Source: Flavobacterium sp. GSB-24
GTDB taxonomy: Bacteria > Bacteroidota > Bacteroidia > Flavobacteriales > Flavobacteriaceae
Direction of reading: 5' to 3'
Length of the DNA: 64,000 nucleotides
Assembly (NCBI RefSeq): GCF_027924665.1
Contig: NZ_AP027043.1
Location: 5,022,001 to 5,086,000 of the forward strand
Every line of letters starts with the position of its first letter. Positions within the stretch are counted from its first letter, which is position 1. Of the stretch, positions 34,018-41,262 are shown one piece after another. Position numbers and translations under genes: made by a program. A model generated the notes under the pieces. That model did not search any database and was not told the DNA's origin. It saw only the letters and a program-made list of their open reading frames with translations.

Positions 34018-34983
34018 ATGAACATTTTATATATTGATGCAAATATTTTTCTAGGATTCTACAATTCAAATAAACCAGAATTTAAAAAACTACTAAACTC
34101 TGTAATAGAAGTTAAACAGAAGATATTTTTTACTGAGCAATTTAAAAATGAAATTGATAGAAATAAACTAAATATTTTTAAGCACTCAATAGACAATTAT
34201 ATAAGACAAATATCAATTACAGATATATCTTTACCAGAACATCTAGATGAAGATGACTCATCTCCATTAAAATTTTGGAATATTTCAAGAAAAAAATTAG
34301 AAAAACAACTCAAACATTCTAATAATGAACTCATGAAAATTCTTAATGAAACACTATTAAATATTTCATCATCACAAGATAATGTGTCTAAATTATTATT
34401 CTCATTATATGAGAGAAGTGTAAAGCCTTCAGAAGATAATTTAATTAAAGCAAGATATCGAAAAGAAATTGGCAATCCTCCTGGAAAAAGGAATGATCCT
34501 CTTGGCGACCAATTATCATGGGAAATGCTTTTAGACATTATACCAAAAATTACTAATTTATGGATTATTTCTAAAGATCAGGATTACTACACTGAAAATA
34601 AGGATGTATTATACTTAAACCCTGTTTTAAAAAATGATCTTATTCGTTTAAACCCTAATATCAACATAAAAGTTTTTAATAAACTATCCGAAGCATTAAG
34701 AGATTTCAACAATAAAGAATTGATTACATCAATTCCTAGTAAAAATGATTTAGATCGTATTTCGTTATCTGAATCACATATTGAAAATATCGACGATATT
34801 GATTTAAAAATTATAAATTATTTATCTCAAGGATATGGAATATTTGAAATGAATAAGATTCTAGCAATTAAGCACCTATCCTTATCACAAATTGAAAAAA
34901 GAATAAATAATCTAAAAAATATTTTCAACGCAAATAACACAATTCATTTGGTTTCTATTACAAAAGATATGGGGATTATTTAA
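34018..34983 (+). CDS. PIN-like (DUF4935-type) domain fused to a response-regulator-type HTH
   Basis: The 321-residue protein has an N-terminal PIN-like domain: YIDANIF (D7), FFTEQFKNEID (E40), the DUF4935 hallmark GNPPGKRNDPLGDQLSWE (D164) and WIISKDQDYY (D187, D189). These are the acidic residues expected of a metal-dependent RNase fold. From about residue 256 the C-terminus matches the response regulator at 32507: IDDIDLKIINYLSQG, EKRINNLKNIF, and identical HLVSITKDMGII. There is no receiver domain. It may cut RNA and bind the same operators as the response regulator, or be placed by that tail. The domain calls are good, the combined function is inference. Confidence 0.8.
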   Translation: MNILYIDANIFLGFYNSNKPEFKKLLNSVIEVKQKIFFTEQFKNEIDRNKLNIFKHSIDNYIRQISITDISLPEHLDEDDSSPLKFWNISRKKLEKQLKHSNNELMKILNETLLNISSSQDNVSKLLFSLYERSVKPSEDNLIKARYRKEIGNPPGKRNDPLGDQLSWEMLLDIIPKITNLWIISKDQDYYTENKDVLYLNPVLKNDLIRLNPNINIKVFNKLSEALRDFNNKELITSIPSKNDLDRISLSESHIENIDDIDLKIINYLSQGYGIFEMNKILAIKHLSLSQIEKRINNLKNIFNANNTIHLVSITKDMGII

Positions 34984-35004
34984 ATCCTGTTTCATTATAA
35001 TTCT

Positions 35005-35028
35005 AAAGCTCCTTCGGGAGCTTTTTTT
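35005..35028 (+). terminator. intrinsic terminator after the PIN-HTH gene
   Basis: Identical to the one at 33197-33220: AAAGCTCC, TTCG loop, GGAGCTTT and T-run. Confidence 0.92.
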
Positions 35029-35052
35029 ATTGCCGTAATTTAAAAATTATGG

Positions 35053-35098
35053 ATTATGGTTTTCCGTAATATACTGGTTTTGATTGGGTATACTTTTG
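35053..35098 (+). promoter_or_regulatory. regulated promoter, second copy
   Basis: Operator dyad at 35053-35070 with GGTTTTCC at 35058, and TACTTTTG at 35091, again 33 bp apart. It would drive the lipoprotein gene at 35127. Confidence 0.7.
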
Positions 35099-35126
35099 AA
35101 TTGTTAAATCAATAAAAATTAAAATT

Positions 35127-35678
35127 ATGAAAAAAACTATTTTACACATTATTACATTATTTATTATTCTAGTGCTATTTTCTTGTAAAAAAAATACAGA
35201 TACAAATACACTAGTAACAATAGATACGGCAGCAGTGAAAATTGACACAATTACACAAACAGTAAGTAACAATTGGGAATATAGACAATCAATTGATAAA
35301 ATGACTTCAAGGCCAACCAAATTCGCACAGATAAAATCCAATGAGAGCTTAGATTTAAATTTTCCATATGAAGGAGCAAATTATGGCCAACTAACATTAA
35401 GAAATAAAGATGGTTTAAATATATACTTAGGTATTGATAAAGGACAAATAAGTGGAGGATATGAGAACAATTTTATTACTGTTCGTTTTGACGAAGAAAA
35501 ACCTATAAAATTTAGCTATAGTGAACCTCAAGATGGCAGCAGTAATTTTATTTTTATTGATAATGAAGTAAAATTTCTGTCAAAATTAAAAAAATCTAAG
35601 AAAACACTTATTTCATTGCCTTTGTATCATGAAGGAAATCAAATACTTGAATTTAATACAATGGATTTAAAATGGTAA
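35127..35678 (+). CDS. secreted lipoprotein of unknown function
   Basis: The 183-residue protein has a lipoprotein signal (HIITLFIILVLFSCKKNTD, cysteine 21). The mature part contains WEYRQSIDKMTSRPTKFAQI, LNFPYEGANYGQLTLRNKDG and a late phrase on loss of side-chain-like strands, FIFIDNEVKFLSKLKKSKK. Proteins with the opening W-x-Y-x-x-x-x-D-x-M and a later FPYxG are found in many Gram-negative genomes as exported proteins of unknown role. It lies directly behind the second regulated promoter and is followed by another small lipoprotein after 34 bp. Confidence 0.75.
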   Translation: MKKTILHIITLFIILVLFSCKKNTDTNTLVTIDTAAVKIDTITQTVSNNWEYRQSIDKMTSRPTKFAQIKSNESLDLNFPYEGANYGQLTLRNKDGLNIYLGIDKGQISGGYENNFITVRFDEEKPIKFSYSEPQDGSSNFIFIDNEVKFLSKLKKSKKTLISLPLYHEGNQILEFNTMDLKW

Positions 35679-35712
35679 TTTTTATAAATAATAAATTATA
35701 AACGAATCACTC

Positions 35713-36054
35713 ATGAAAAAAATCATCCTTTTTTTTATTACAATTATAATATTTGGTTGTGCAAATAATAGTGAATTATTTAAGCAAACAGATTCATTTG
35801 TAGAGTCTTTACAAACTCAATATGATAGCTATGGAATTTTTGGTGGTGAAAAATATTCTAAAACTACTAGTGATGGATTATATACTATTTCACCAATCGG
35901 TCGCTTAATAAATGTAAAAATACAAAAGATTGCAAGTTCTGAAGAATATGAAGATTTAAAGAAAGATCTTGAGGATCATTACCAAGATGATTCAAGGGTT
36001 AATAGCGTGTACATTTGCCAGGCAGGTACTATTATGATTGATTGTAGAAACTAA
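35713..36054 (+). CDS. small lipoprotein of unknown function
   Basis: A 113-residue protein with a lipoprotein signal (FFITIIIFGCANNSELF, cysteine 16) and a mature domain that contains a tyrosine-rich centre (FGGEKYSKTTSDGLYTISPI), a helix (SSEEYEDLKKDLEDHYQDD) and a final pair of cysteines (VYICQAGTIMIDCRN). I do not recognise it. It is 34 bp after the previous lipoprotein gene and ends at a terminator, so the two form a short operon. Confidence 0.7.
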   Translation: MKKIILFFITIIIFGCANNSELFKQTDSFVESLQTQYDSYGIFGGEKYSKTTSDGLYTISPIGRLINVKIQKIASSEEYEDLKKDLEDHYQDDSRVNSVYICQAGTIMIDCRN

Positions 36055-36076
36055 AGTCTAAAAAAATTATTAAATA

Positions 36077-36103
36077 AAGAGGAACTTTACTGTCCTCTTT
36101 TTT
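36077..36103 (+). terminator. intrinsic terminator after the small lipoprotein pair
   Basis: AAAGAGGA and TCCTCTTT pair around a short loop, followed by T-run. Confidence 0.85.
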
Positions 36104-36152
36104 CCATTTAAATACTTTTCAGAAAAAAAACTTCTTTTTAAAAATCTACACC

Positions 36153-36198
36153 ATTACGGATTTCCATAAAATACTGGTTTTTATTGGTTTTACATTTG
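36153..36198 (+). promoter_or_regulatory. regulated promoter, third (diverged) copy
   Basis: ATTACGG-ATTT-CCATAAA at 36153-36170 contains GGATTTCC at 36158. The spacer ATACTGGTTTTTATTGG matches the other two copies, and the -7 box TACATTTG begins at 36191, again 33 bp after the GG. Confidence 0.65.
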
Positions 36199-36222
36199 AA
36201 TAATAATTTAAACTACAAACCG

Positions 36223-37278
36223 ATGGAAATGAATATTCAACTAAAATCTTTAGCCGATAAAATAAATCAGCTGAAAAGTAAAATCGAAACTGAAGAATCA
36301 ACCAAACATGCTTTTGTACTGCCATTTATCCATATTTTGGGTTATGATGCTTTTAATCCGCTTGAAGTGGTTCCTGAATTTACAGCAGATCTTGGCTTAA
36401 AAAAAGGAGAGAAAGTCGATTATGCTATTTTCCAAAATGGAGAACCTATTATAATCGTCGAGTGTAAAAGCTGGAAAGAAAAACTTACGGTTCATAATTC
36501 GCAGTTATTTCGATACTTCCATGTTACAAAAACCCGATTTGCGCTTTTAACAAACGGAATCAATTATCAGTTTTTTACTGATTTAGATGATCAAAACAAA
36601 ATGGATGAAAAACCATTTTTAGAATTTGACATCTGCAATTTAAAAGAAAACACAATAAACGAAATTGCTAAATTTCATAAAGCCAATTTTGATGTCAATA
36701 ATATTGTAAGCAATGCCAGTTCATTAAAATACATTAAAGAAATTAAGAAACTGATAAATGCAGAATTAGAAAGTCCGTCCAACGATTTTACAAAAGTTTT
36801 TGCCAGTAAAATATATACAGGAAGATTAACTGAGAAAGTTGTTGATGAATTTAAAGATTTAGTTCAAAAATCGGTTAGTCAATTTATTAATGATAAAATT
36901 AATGACCGCCTTAATGCAGCTTTAACTAAAGAAACTATAAAACAGCAAGATGAAGAAATTATTATTGTTGAAGATGATAGTAAAATTGTCACCACCGAAG
37001 AAGAACTGGATGGCTATCGCATAGTAGTTGCAATTTTACGCAGAAAATTACCAATTAGAAGAATTGTTTATCGTGACACTCAATCGTATTTTGGAATTTT
37101 ATTAGACGATAATAATCGTAAACCTTTGTGCAGGTTACACCTAAATGGAGGGAAAAAGTATTTAAGCTTATTCAACGATAATAAAACAGAATCTAAAGTT
37201 TCTATTACAACCATTGATGATATTTATCAATTTGAAAAAGAACTTCTTGAAACTGTAAATATTTATGAAACTGAATAA
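36223..37278 (+). CDS. stand-alone HsdR N-terminal nuclease-like protein
   Basis: Start at ATG 36223 (MEMNIQLKSLADKINQ); the frame is open upstream through the promoter. The 351-residue protein has the type I restriction HsdR_N domain at its N-terminus with PD-(D/E)xK residues D66 in KVDYAIF and E80/K82 in IIIVECKSW, then Q-rich FRYFHVTKTRFALLTNGINY. A helical middle and a C-terminal domain (YFGILLDDNNRKPLCRLHLN) follow. The helicase part of HsdR is absent and no HsdM or HsdS gene is nearby. Such solitary proteins are common and unproven as restriction enzymes; a DNA nuclease or binding role is possible. It sits behind the third copy of the regulated promoter. Confidence 0.82.
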   Translation: MEMNIQLKSLADKINQLKSKIETEESTKHAFVLPFIHILGYDAFNPLEVVPEFTADLGLKKGEKVDYAIFQNGEPIIIVECKSWKEKLTVHNSQLFRYFHVTKTRFALLTNGINYQFFTDLDDQNKMDEKPFLEFDICNLKENTINEIAKFHKANFDVNNIVSNASSLKYIKEIKKLINAELESPSNDFTKVFASKIYTGRLTEKVVDEFKDLVQKSVSQFINDKINDRLNAALTKETIKQQDEEIIIVEDDSKIVTTEEELDGYRIVVAILRRKLPIRRIVYRDTQSYFGILLDDNNRKPLCRLHLNGGKKYLSLFNDNKTESKVSITTIDDIYQFEKELLETVNIYETE

Positions 37279-37352
37279 ATCAGGTGAAAGTACTTATTTA
37301 CTAGAAGGTAATTCTAGTTAGATTTAAACCCTAACCAAATACCACAAAGCCT

Positions 37353-37763
37353 ATGCTGAAAAACTACCTCATCTTACTTTTATTATTTACATTTTATTCC
37401 TGCAAAAAAGCCTCTGCTCCCCCTCCACCGCAAATAAATTCATTTTATAAAACGGTAATTACAGCAGATGATCGTAAAACAATTACGCCAGACGAAGCCA
37501 AAACGTATCATGTCAATACAATTTATAAATACGAATACCGAACGGGTAATCCTGGAAATTATAAATACAATTATGATGTAAAAGGAATTAATGTCAACGG
37601 TGATTCCGTTTTTGGAAATATAAATGTTCAGGGAAAATACGGCGCTGGAATTTTAATAAGCGACACTGTTACAGAAACTGAAATTAATACCGAATGGATA
37701 TCATACGGAAAATTAAAAGCTATTGATAAAAAAGGAAATCAGTACGATTTAATTGTCAAATAA
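37353..37763 (+). CDS. small lipoprotein of unknown function
   Basis: A 136-residue protein with a lipoprotein signal (YLILLLLFTFYSCKKASA, cysteine 17), a PPPPQ linker and a beta-rich mature part (NTIYKYEYRTGNPGNYKYNY, then VNGDSVFGNINVQGKYGAG), closing with GKLKAIDKKGNQYDLIVK. I do not recognise the family. It is 74 bp after the HsdR-like gene, with no terminator in between, and 10 bp before the next small gene, so all three may be one transcript. Confidence 0.75.
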   Translation: MLKNYLILLLLFTFYSCKKASAPPPPQINSFYKTVITADDRKTITPDEAKTYHVNTIYKYEYRTGNPGNYKYNYDVKGINVNGDSVFGNINVQGKYGAGILISDTVTETEINTEWISYGKLKAIDKKGNQYDLIVK

Positions 37764-37773
37764 AAACAAACAA

Positions 37774-37983
37774 ATGAAATATACCTTACTCTTACTTTTT
37801 ATTTTTTTAACCTCTTTTCATCCGCCAGAAACTAATGTCTTTATCTGCGGGCCGACTGGTGCAAAAAAATATCATTTCAATGAAAATTGTCGAGGTTTAA
37901 GTTCCTGCAGTCATGGAGTGGTCAAAAAAACGCTTAAACAGGCACAAGGTCTTGGATTGACACTTTGTGGATGGGAAGATTAA
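37774..37983 (+). CDS. small secreted CGPxGAKKYH protein
   Basis: Start at ATG 37774, giving 69 residues with a signal peptide (MKYTLLLLFIFLTSFHPP). The mature part FICGPTGAKKYHFNEN, CRGLSSCSH and LGLTLCGWED contains four cysteines and two or three histidines in a spacing that suggests a metal-binding knuckle or disulfides. The same short domain is widespread in Bacteroidetes as a small exported protein of unknown role. It is the last gene of the likely run that starts with the HsdR-like gene. Confidence 0.75.
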   Translation: MKYTLLLLFIFLTSFHPPETNVFICGPTGAKKYHFNENCRGLSSCSHGVVKKTLKQAQGLGLTLCGWED

Positions 37984-38041
37984 TTATCTTTCCATTTTTT
38001 TATTTAATTATTTGATAATAATCACTTTACAATAAATTCAC

Positions 38042-38072
38042 ATTAGTTTTATTAATTTGATATAAAACTAAT
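38042..38072. promoter_or_regulatory. perfect palindrome upstream of the beta-glucosidase gene
   Basis: ATTAGTTTTAT and ATAAAACTAAT form an 11-bp perfect inverted repeat with a 9-bp spacer, about 120 bp before the gene. No T-run follows, so an operator is more likely than a terminator. Confidence 0.45.
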
Positions 38073-38194
38073 CGTTATGAAATTCTTTAACCTAAAATTC
38101 CTGGTATCATTCAAAGAATGGCTTTTTTTAAGAGCTATGCAATCTTCTTTCCTTCATTAATAAATCATTTAAAAATAAAGGAAAGTACCATTGA

Positions 38195-39547
38195 ATGAAT
38201 AAAGTTGAAAACTCATTTTTGAACAAAAACCAATTTGGTGAAGATTTCTTGTGGGGTGTTTCTACCGCCGCTTTCCAAATTGAAGGAGCACATGATTCTG
38301 ACGGAAAAGGTTCTTCTATCTGGGACGTTTTTACTTCTCAAAAAGGGAAAATAAAAAACGGACATCATGCCCTAACCGCCTGCGATTTTTATAACTCTTA
38401 TCAAGATGATATTAATCTGATTAAGGAATTAAATATTCCGAATTTTAGGTTTTCGATCAGCTGGCCGCGAATTATGCCAACTGGAATTCATCCTGTAAAT
38501 CAAGCTGGAATAGATTACTACAATAAAATTATCGATTCGTTACTTGCATCTGGAATCGAACCGTGGATTACACTTTACCACTGGGATTTACCGCACGCTC
38601 TCGAAGTAAAAGGAGGCTGGACAAACCGCGAATCGGTTTCTTGGTTTTCAGAATATGTTGAAGTGTGCGCGCAGTATTTTGGCGATCGCGTTAAAAACTG
38701 GATGGTAATTAACGAGCCTTCGGTTTTTACCGGAGCGGGTTATTTTTTAGGAATTCACGCACCAGGAAAAAAAGGAATTACCAATTACCTAAAAGCGATG
38801 CATCACGTTACTTTGGCAACGGCTGCAGGAGCGAAGACCTTACGAAATAGAGTTCCTGATGCGAACATCGGAACTACATTTTCATGCACCCATATTGAAC
38901 CTGCAACGGAAAGTTCTAAAGATATCGAAGCCGCAAAACGTGTCGATACTTTACTAAACAGAACTTTTATAGAACCTATCTTAGGATTAGGATATCCGCA
39001 GAAAGATCTTCCTGTGCTAAAAAAACTCAACAATTATATTCTTGAAGACGATTTAAACAATCTCGATTTCGATTTTGATTTCATCGGGCTACAATGTTAT
39101 ACTCGAGAAGTCGTAAAATCAGCCATGTTGATTCCGTATATTGGTGCCGAATTGGTCAGCGCCGAGAAAAGAAATGTGATTTCGACCGAAATGGGCTGGG
39201 AAGTTTATCCACCCGCTTTGTATCATATCTTGAAGAAATTCAACGAGTACGAAGGAATTAGAAAAATTATTATTACTGAAAACGGCGCCGCTTTTCCAGA
39301 TACAGTTACAAACGGAAAAGTATTTGATATCAAACGAACACATTACATTCAAGATCATTTAGAACAGATTTTAAAAGCTAAAAGTGAAGGTTTGAATGTT
39401 GAAGGTTACTTTGTGTGGAGTTTAACGGATAACTTTGAATGGGCTGAAGGTTACAATGCCAGATTCGGATTAATTCACGTTGATTTCGAAACACAAAAAC
39501 GAACTATTAAAAACTCAGGTTTATGGTTTAAAGATTTTTTATCTTAA
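38195..39547 (+). CDS. family 1 glycoside hydrolase, beta-glucosidase
   Basis: The 450-residue protein has no signal peptide and is of typical GH1 length. It begins with FGEDFLWGVSTAAFQIEGA, has the acid/base motif WMVINEP (E174) and the nucleophile motif IIITENGAAF (E362), and the glucose-site SLTDNFEWAEGY near the end. It would hydrolyse beta-glucosides or cellodextrins in the cytoplasm. It is a single-gene unit with its own terminator and no transporter next to it. A short palindrome upstream may be its operator. Exact sugar preference cannot be set by sequence alone. Confidence 0.95.
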   Translation: MNKVENSFLNKNQFGEDFLWGVSTAAFQIEGAHDSDGKGSSIWDVFTSQKGKIKNGHHALTACDFYNSYQDDINLIKELNIPNFRFSISWPRIMPTGIHPVNQAGIDYYNKIIDSLLASGIEPWITLYHWDLPHALEVKGGWTNRESVSWFSEYVEVCAQYFGDRVKNWMVINEPSVFTGAGYFLGIHAPGKKGITNYLKAMHHVTLATAAGAKTLRNRVPDANIGTTFSCTHIEPATESSKDIEAAKRVDTLLNRTFIEPILGLGYPQKDLPVLKKLNNYILEDDLNNLDFDFDFIGLQCYTREVVKSAMLIPYIGAELVSAEKRNVISTEMGWEVYPPALYHILKKFNEYEGIRKIIITENGAAFPDTVTNGKVFDIKRTHYIQDHLEQILKAKSEGLNVEGYFVWSLTDNFEWAEGYNARFGLIHVDFETQKRTIKNSGLWFKDFLS

Positions 39548-39566
39548 CCCCTATCTTAAAAAACAC

Positions 39567-39605
39567 AAAAGCCTTTCGCAATTAAACTGTGAAAGGCTTT
39601 TTTTG
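39567..39605. terminator. terminator between the beta-glucosidase and lipoprotein genes
   Basis: AAAAGCCTTTC and GAAAGGCTTTT pair around a 15-base loop, with A-run before and T-run after. Serves both convergent genes. Confidence 0.88.
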
Positions 39606-39626
39606 ATTTAAATATGATCGAATTGA

Positions 39627-39992
39627 TCAACGCAATCTATATTTATAATTTTGTTTTAAAATTCCGATATGAATCTTACCATTCTGTTTTAAGTGAGCCG
39701 TTACAAGAATATATTTTTCCTCAGGGTAATTTATATCATAGCTAAAGGTTGTGTCTTTTACTTTTATTTGAAGCAGGTGTTTTCCATCATCAGATACTGC
39801 TAATGACGCTGTCTCATAAGTAGGCATTGCATCTGATGCTTTTAAATTGATGTCTTTAACTTTCTGCTTATCAAGAAGCACTTCCAGCTTTAAGTTATCA
39901 AGTTTCATATTTGTGGGCTGTTCAAACGAGACAACATATTTTTTACAACCGAATGTGCAAAAAACAATTAATAGTATAAGAAGCTTTTTCAT
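39627..39992 (-). CDS. small lipoprotein of unknown function
   Basis: A 121-residue protein with a lipoprotein signal (LLILLIVFCTFGCKKYVV, cysteine 16). The mature part is one beta-rich domain (LKLEVLLDKQKVKDINLK, KHLLQIKVKDTTFSYDI, YILVTAHLKQNGKIHIG), as in small immunoglobulin- or transthyretin-like folds. I do not recognise the family. It stands alone and converges with the beta-glucosidase gene. Confidence 0.65.
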   Translation of the reverse strand: MKKLLILLIVFCTFGCKKYVVSFEQPTNMKLDNLKLEVLLDKQKVKDINLKASDAMPTYETASLAVSDDGKHLLQIKVKDTTFSYDINYPEEKYILVTAHLKQNGKIHIGILKQNYKYRLR

Positions 39993-40012
39993 AAAAGATA
40001 TTTTTTAAATGA

Positions 40013-40735
40013 TAATTACTAGAATTAAATCTATTGTAATGTTTTATAAATATAAATAATTTTATCACAATTCAGTTATAAGAAAAAGGCAAGTTTAAGT
40101 GTCTCAAAAATTCATAATTGACGACGAAAAAAGTCAAGAAAAAAACATGATTTTGAGTAAAAAAAATCGGTATTTTATTGATAATCATTAGGTTTATCGG
40201 TATTTTTTTCTTATCTTTAAGGTATAAATAACAGATAATATATGCCAAAAAACAAACTCTTTCAACGCCTTAATTATTCCCTTAAAAATTATTTTTTTTA
40301 TCTCTTTTCGCATTTTATTTTTAAAAATGCTTTCCAACTTCATTTAGAAATTTTGTTTTCTAATCTTTTTTCTGCACCAAGCATAAAAGTGCAGAATATA
40401 CCGAAGCGACCGCTTCACTTTCTTTCTTAATTATTTTAGAATTGACAATTTAAAAGATTTCCTCTTTAGGATATTCTTTCGACTCCTCATTTTCATTTCC
40501 CAAAAACCAAACGTAATTCTATGATTTATTTCTTGTTTTGCAACGATTTTACTTGTTCAACTATCAATCTCAATTTATTGATTTCTTCAATACTCTATTT
40601 TCTATCTTTTTTTAATCATTCAAGGCAACTTTTTCAGGACTTTTTGCATCTATTATAATATAGGTCAGATTGGTTTTATATTGAAATAACATGTTCTAAC
40701 GGACCTAAATTACTATGCCTTGTATTTTGATTTAA
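40013..40735. other. gene-poor AT-rich region with possible gene remnant
   Basis: No solid gene is seen. A 62-codon open frame at 40242-40430 is basic and phenylalanine-rich and lacks any recognisable feature, so I do not call it. On the minus strand, frames at about 40675-40510 read KSPEKVALND, KKIENRVLKKSIN and KLRLIVEQVKSLQNKK in succession but in different frames with stops, as in a decayed short gene. Two near copies of TATCGGTATTTT or AATCGGTATTTT lie at about 40167 and 40196. Confidence 0.35.
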
Positions 40736-40781
40736 GGAATTCTCGGGAATCTCTGGGAAATGCGGGAATTCTGGGAATACC
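40736..40781 (+). promoter_or_regulatory. helically phased GGAAT array upstream of the second RNA-leader locus
   Basis: GGAAT/GGAAA boxes start at 40736, 40746, 40756, 40765 and 40774. The last reads GGAATACC and lies 34 bp before the -7 box at 40808, exactly as in the first locus. Confidence 0.7.
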
Positions 40782-40807
40782 TTATCTACAGTGGCCTACA
40801 AACGCCT

Positions 40808-40815
40808 TTACTTTG
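40808..40815 (+). promoter_or_regulatory. -7 promoter box TTACTTTG for the second leader RNA
   Basis: One mismatch to TAnnTTTG. It sits in the same place relative to the GGAAT array and the leader RNA as TAACTTTG at 30320. Confidence 0.6.
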
Positions 40816-40821
40816 CCATAG

Positions 40822-41013
40822 AAATTAGTTCAAGTTTTGTCTGCAGACTAAAACAAATGTATAAACTAGTTCTAATTAGCAGTGTGGAAAAACCGTAAGA
40901 TCGAGTCTATTCGGGAAGTATAAATAACATCTTACAGTCCTACACGCTCTACTTCCCAAAATCAATTTGGTATTGTCATAAATAGACTCTGGATAATTCT
41001 GGACAGCAATACC
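40822..41013 (+). ncRNA. structured leader RNA, copy 2
   Basis: Paralog of 30334-30532 with the same helices: P1 40823-40830 with 40864-40871, P2 GTTTT (40834) with AAAAC (40850), P3 AGTGTG (40881) with CACGCT (40943), P4 GTAAGAT (40895) with ATCTTAC (40929). The pseudoknot pairs GGGAAGTA (40913) with TACTTCCC (40950), and P5 pairs GGTATTGT (40969) with GCAATACC (41006). P4 and the pseudoknot are longer here than in copy 1, and the differences in P3 and P4 are compensatory. Loops such as GGGAAGTATAAATAA are identical. It lies just before a 60-aa lipoprotein gene. Confidence 0.75.
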
Positions 41014-41040
41014 TATGTCTAATTTCTAAATTAAATTAAA

Positions 41041-41223
41041 ATGAAAAAACTAATACTGTTTATCGCTTTTGCGTTAATATTCACGATATTTTCTTGTACT
41101 CCTGATGAATACGAGACTCAAACAGAAAAGAAAATTGAAAAGGTTACTAAACCTTTACAAGCTGGTGATGCAGATCCTGATGGTCCTGGTGATGGAAAAA
41201 ATAATCCACCAATCAAACCATAA
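41041..41223 (+). CDS. 60-aa lipoprotein, leader-RNA associated (paralog of the gene at 30561)
   Basis: A 60-residue protein with a lipoprotein signal (LFIAFALIFTIFSCTPDEYE, cysteine about 19) and a 42-residue mature part rich in lysine, aspartate, glycine and proline, ending NPPIKP. It shares the CTxDEyET opening and a proline-lysine-proline end with the 63-aa paralog. The middle is free to vary, as expected for a tethered peptide or a species-specific signal. It is followed by the second attenuator hairpin and kinase. Confidence 0.72.
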   Translation: MKKLILFIAFALIFTIFSCTPDEYETQTEKKIEKVTKPLQAGDADPDGPGDGKNNPPIKP

Positions 41224-41262
41224 CTAAAAATATATTTTTAGTATCTAATTAATTACTATTTT

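Larger units (their letters stand above)
34930..35098 (+). repeat. 169-bp direct repeat, right copy
   Basis: Covers the 3' end of the PIN-HTH gene, its terminator and the next promoter. Same length as 33122-33290 with five visible differences. Confidence 0.93.

Noticed and set aside
36223..37278. Complete type I restriction system
   Set aside because: Only an HsdR-N-like protein is present; no HsdM, HsdS or helicase domain was found nearby.
38077..38160. 27-codon ORF upstream of the beta-glucosidase as a leader peptide
   Set aside because: No regulatory codon run or attenuator follows; the length is within chance for this region.
40242..40430. 62-codon ORF as a gene
   Set aside because: Phenylalanine- and lysine-rich, no signal, no recognisable feature, and in very AT-rich gap sequence with decayed neighbours.
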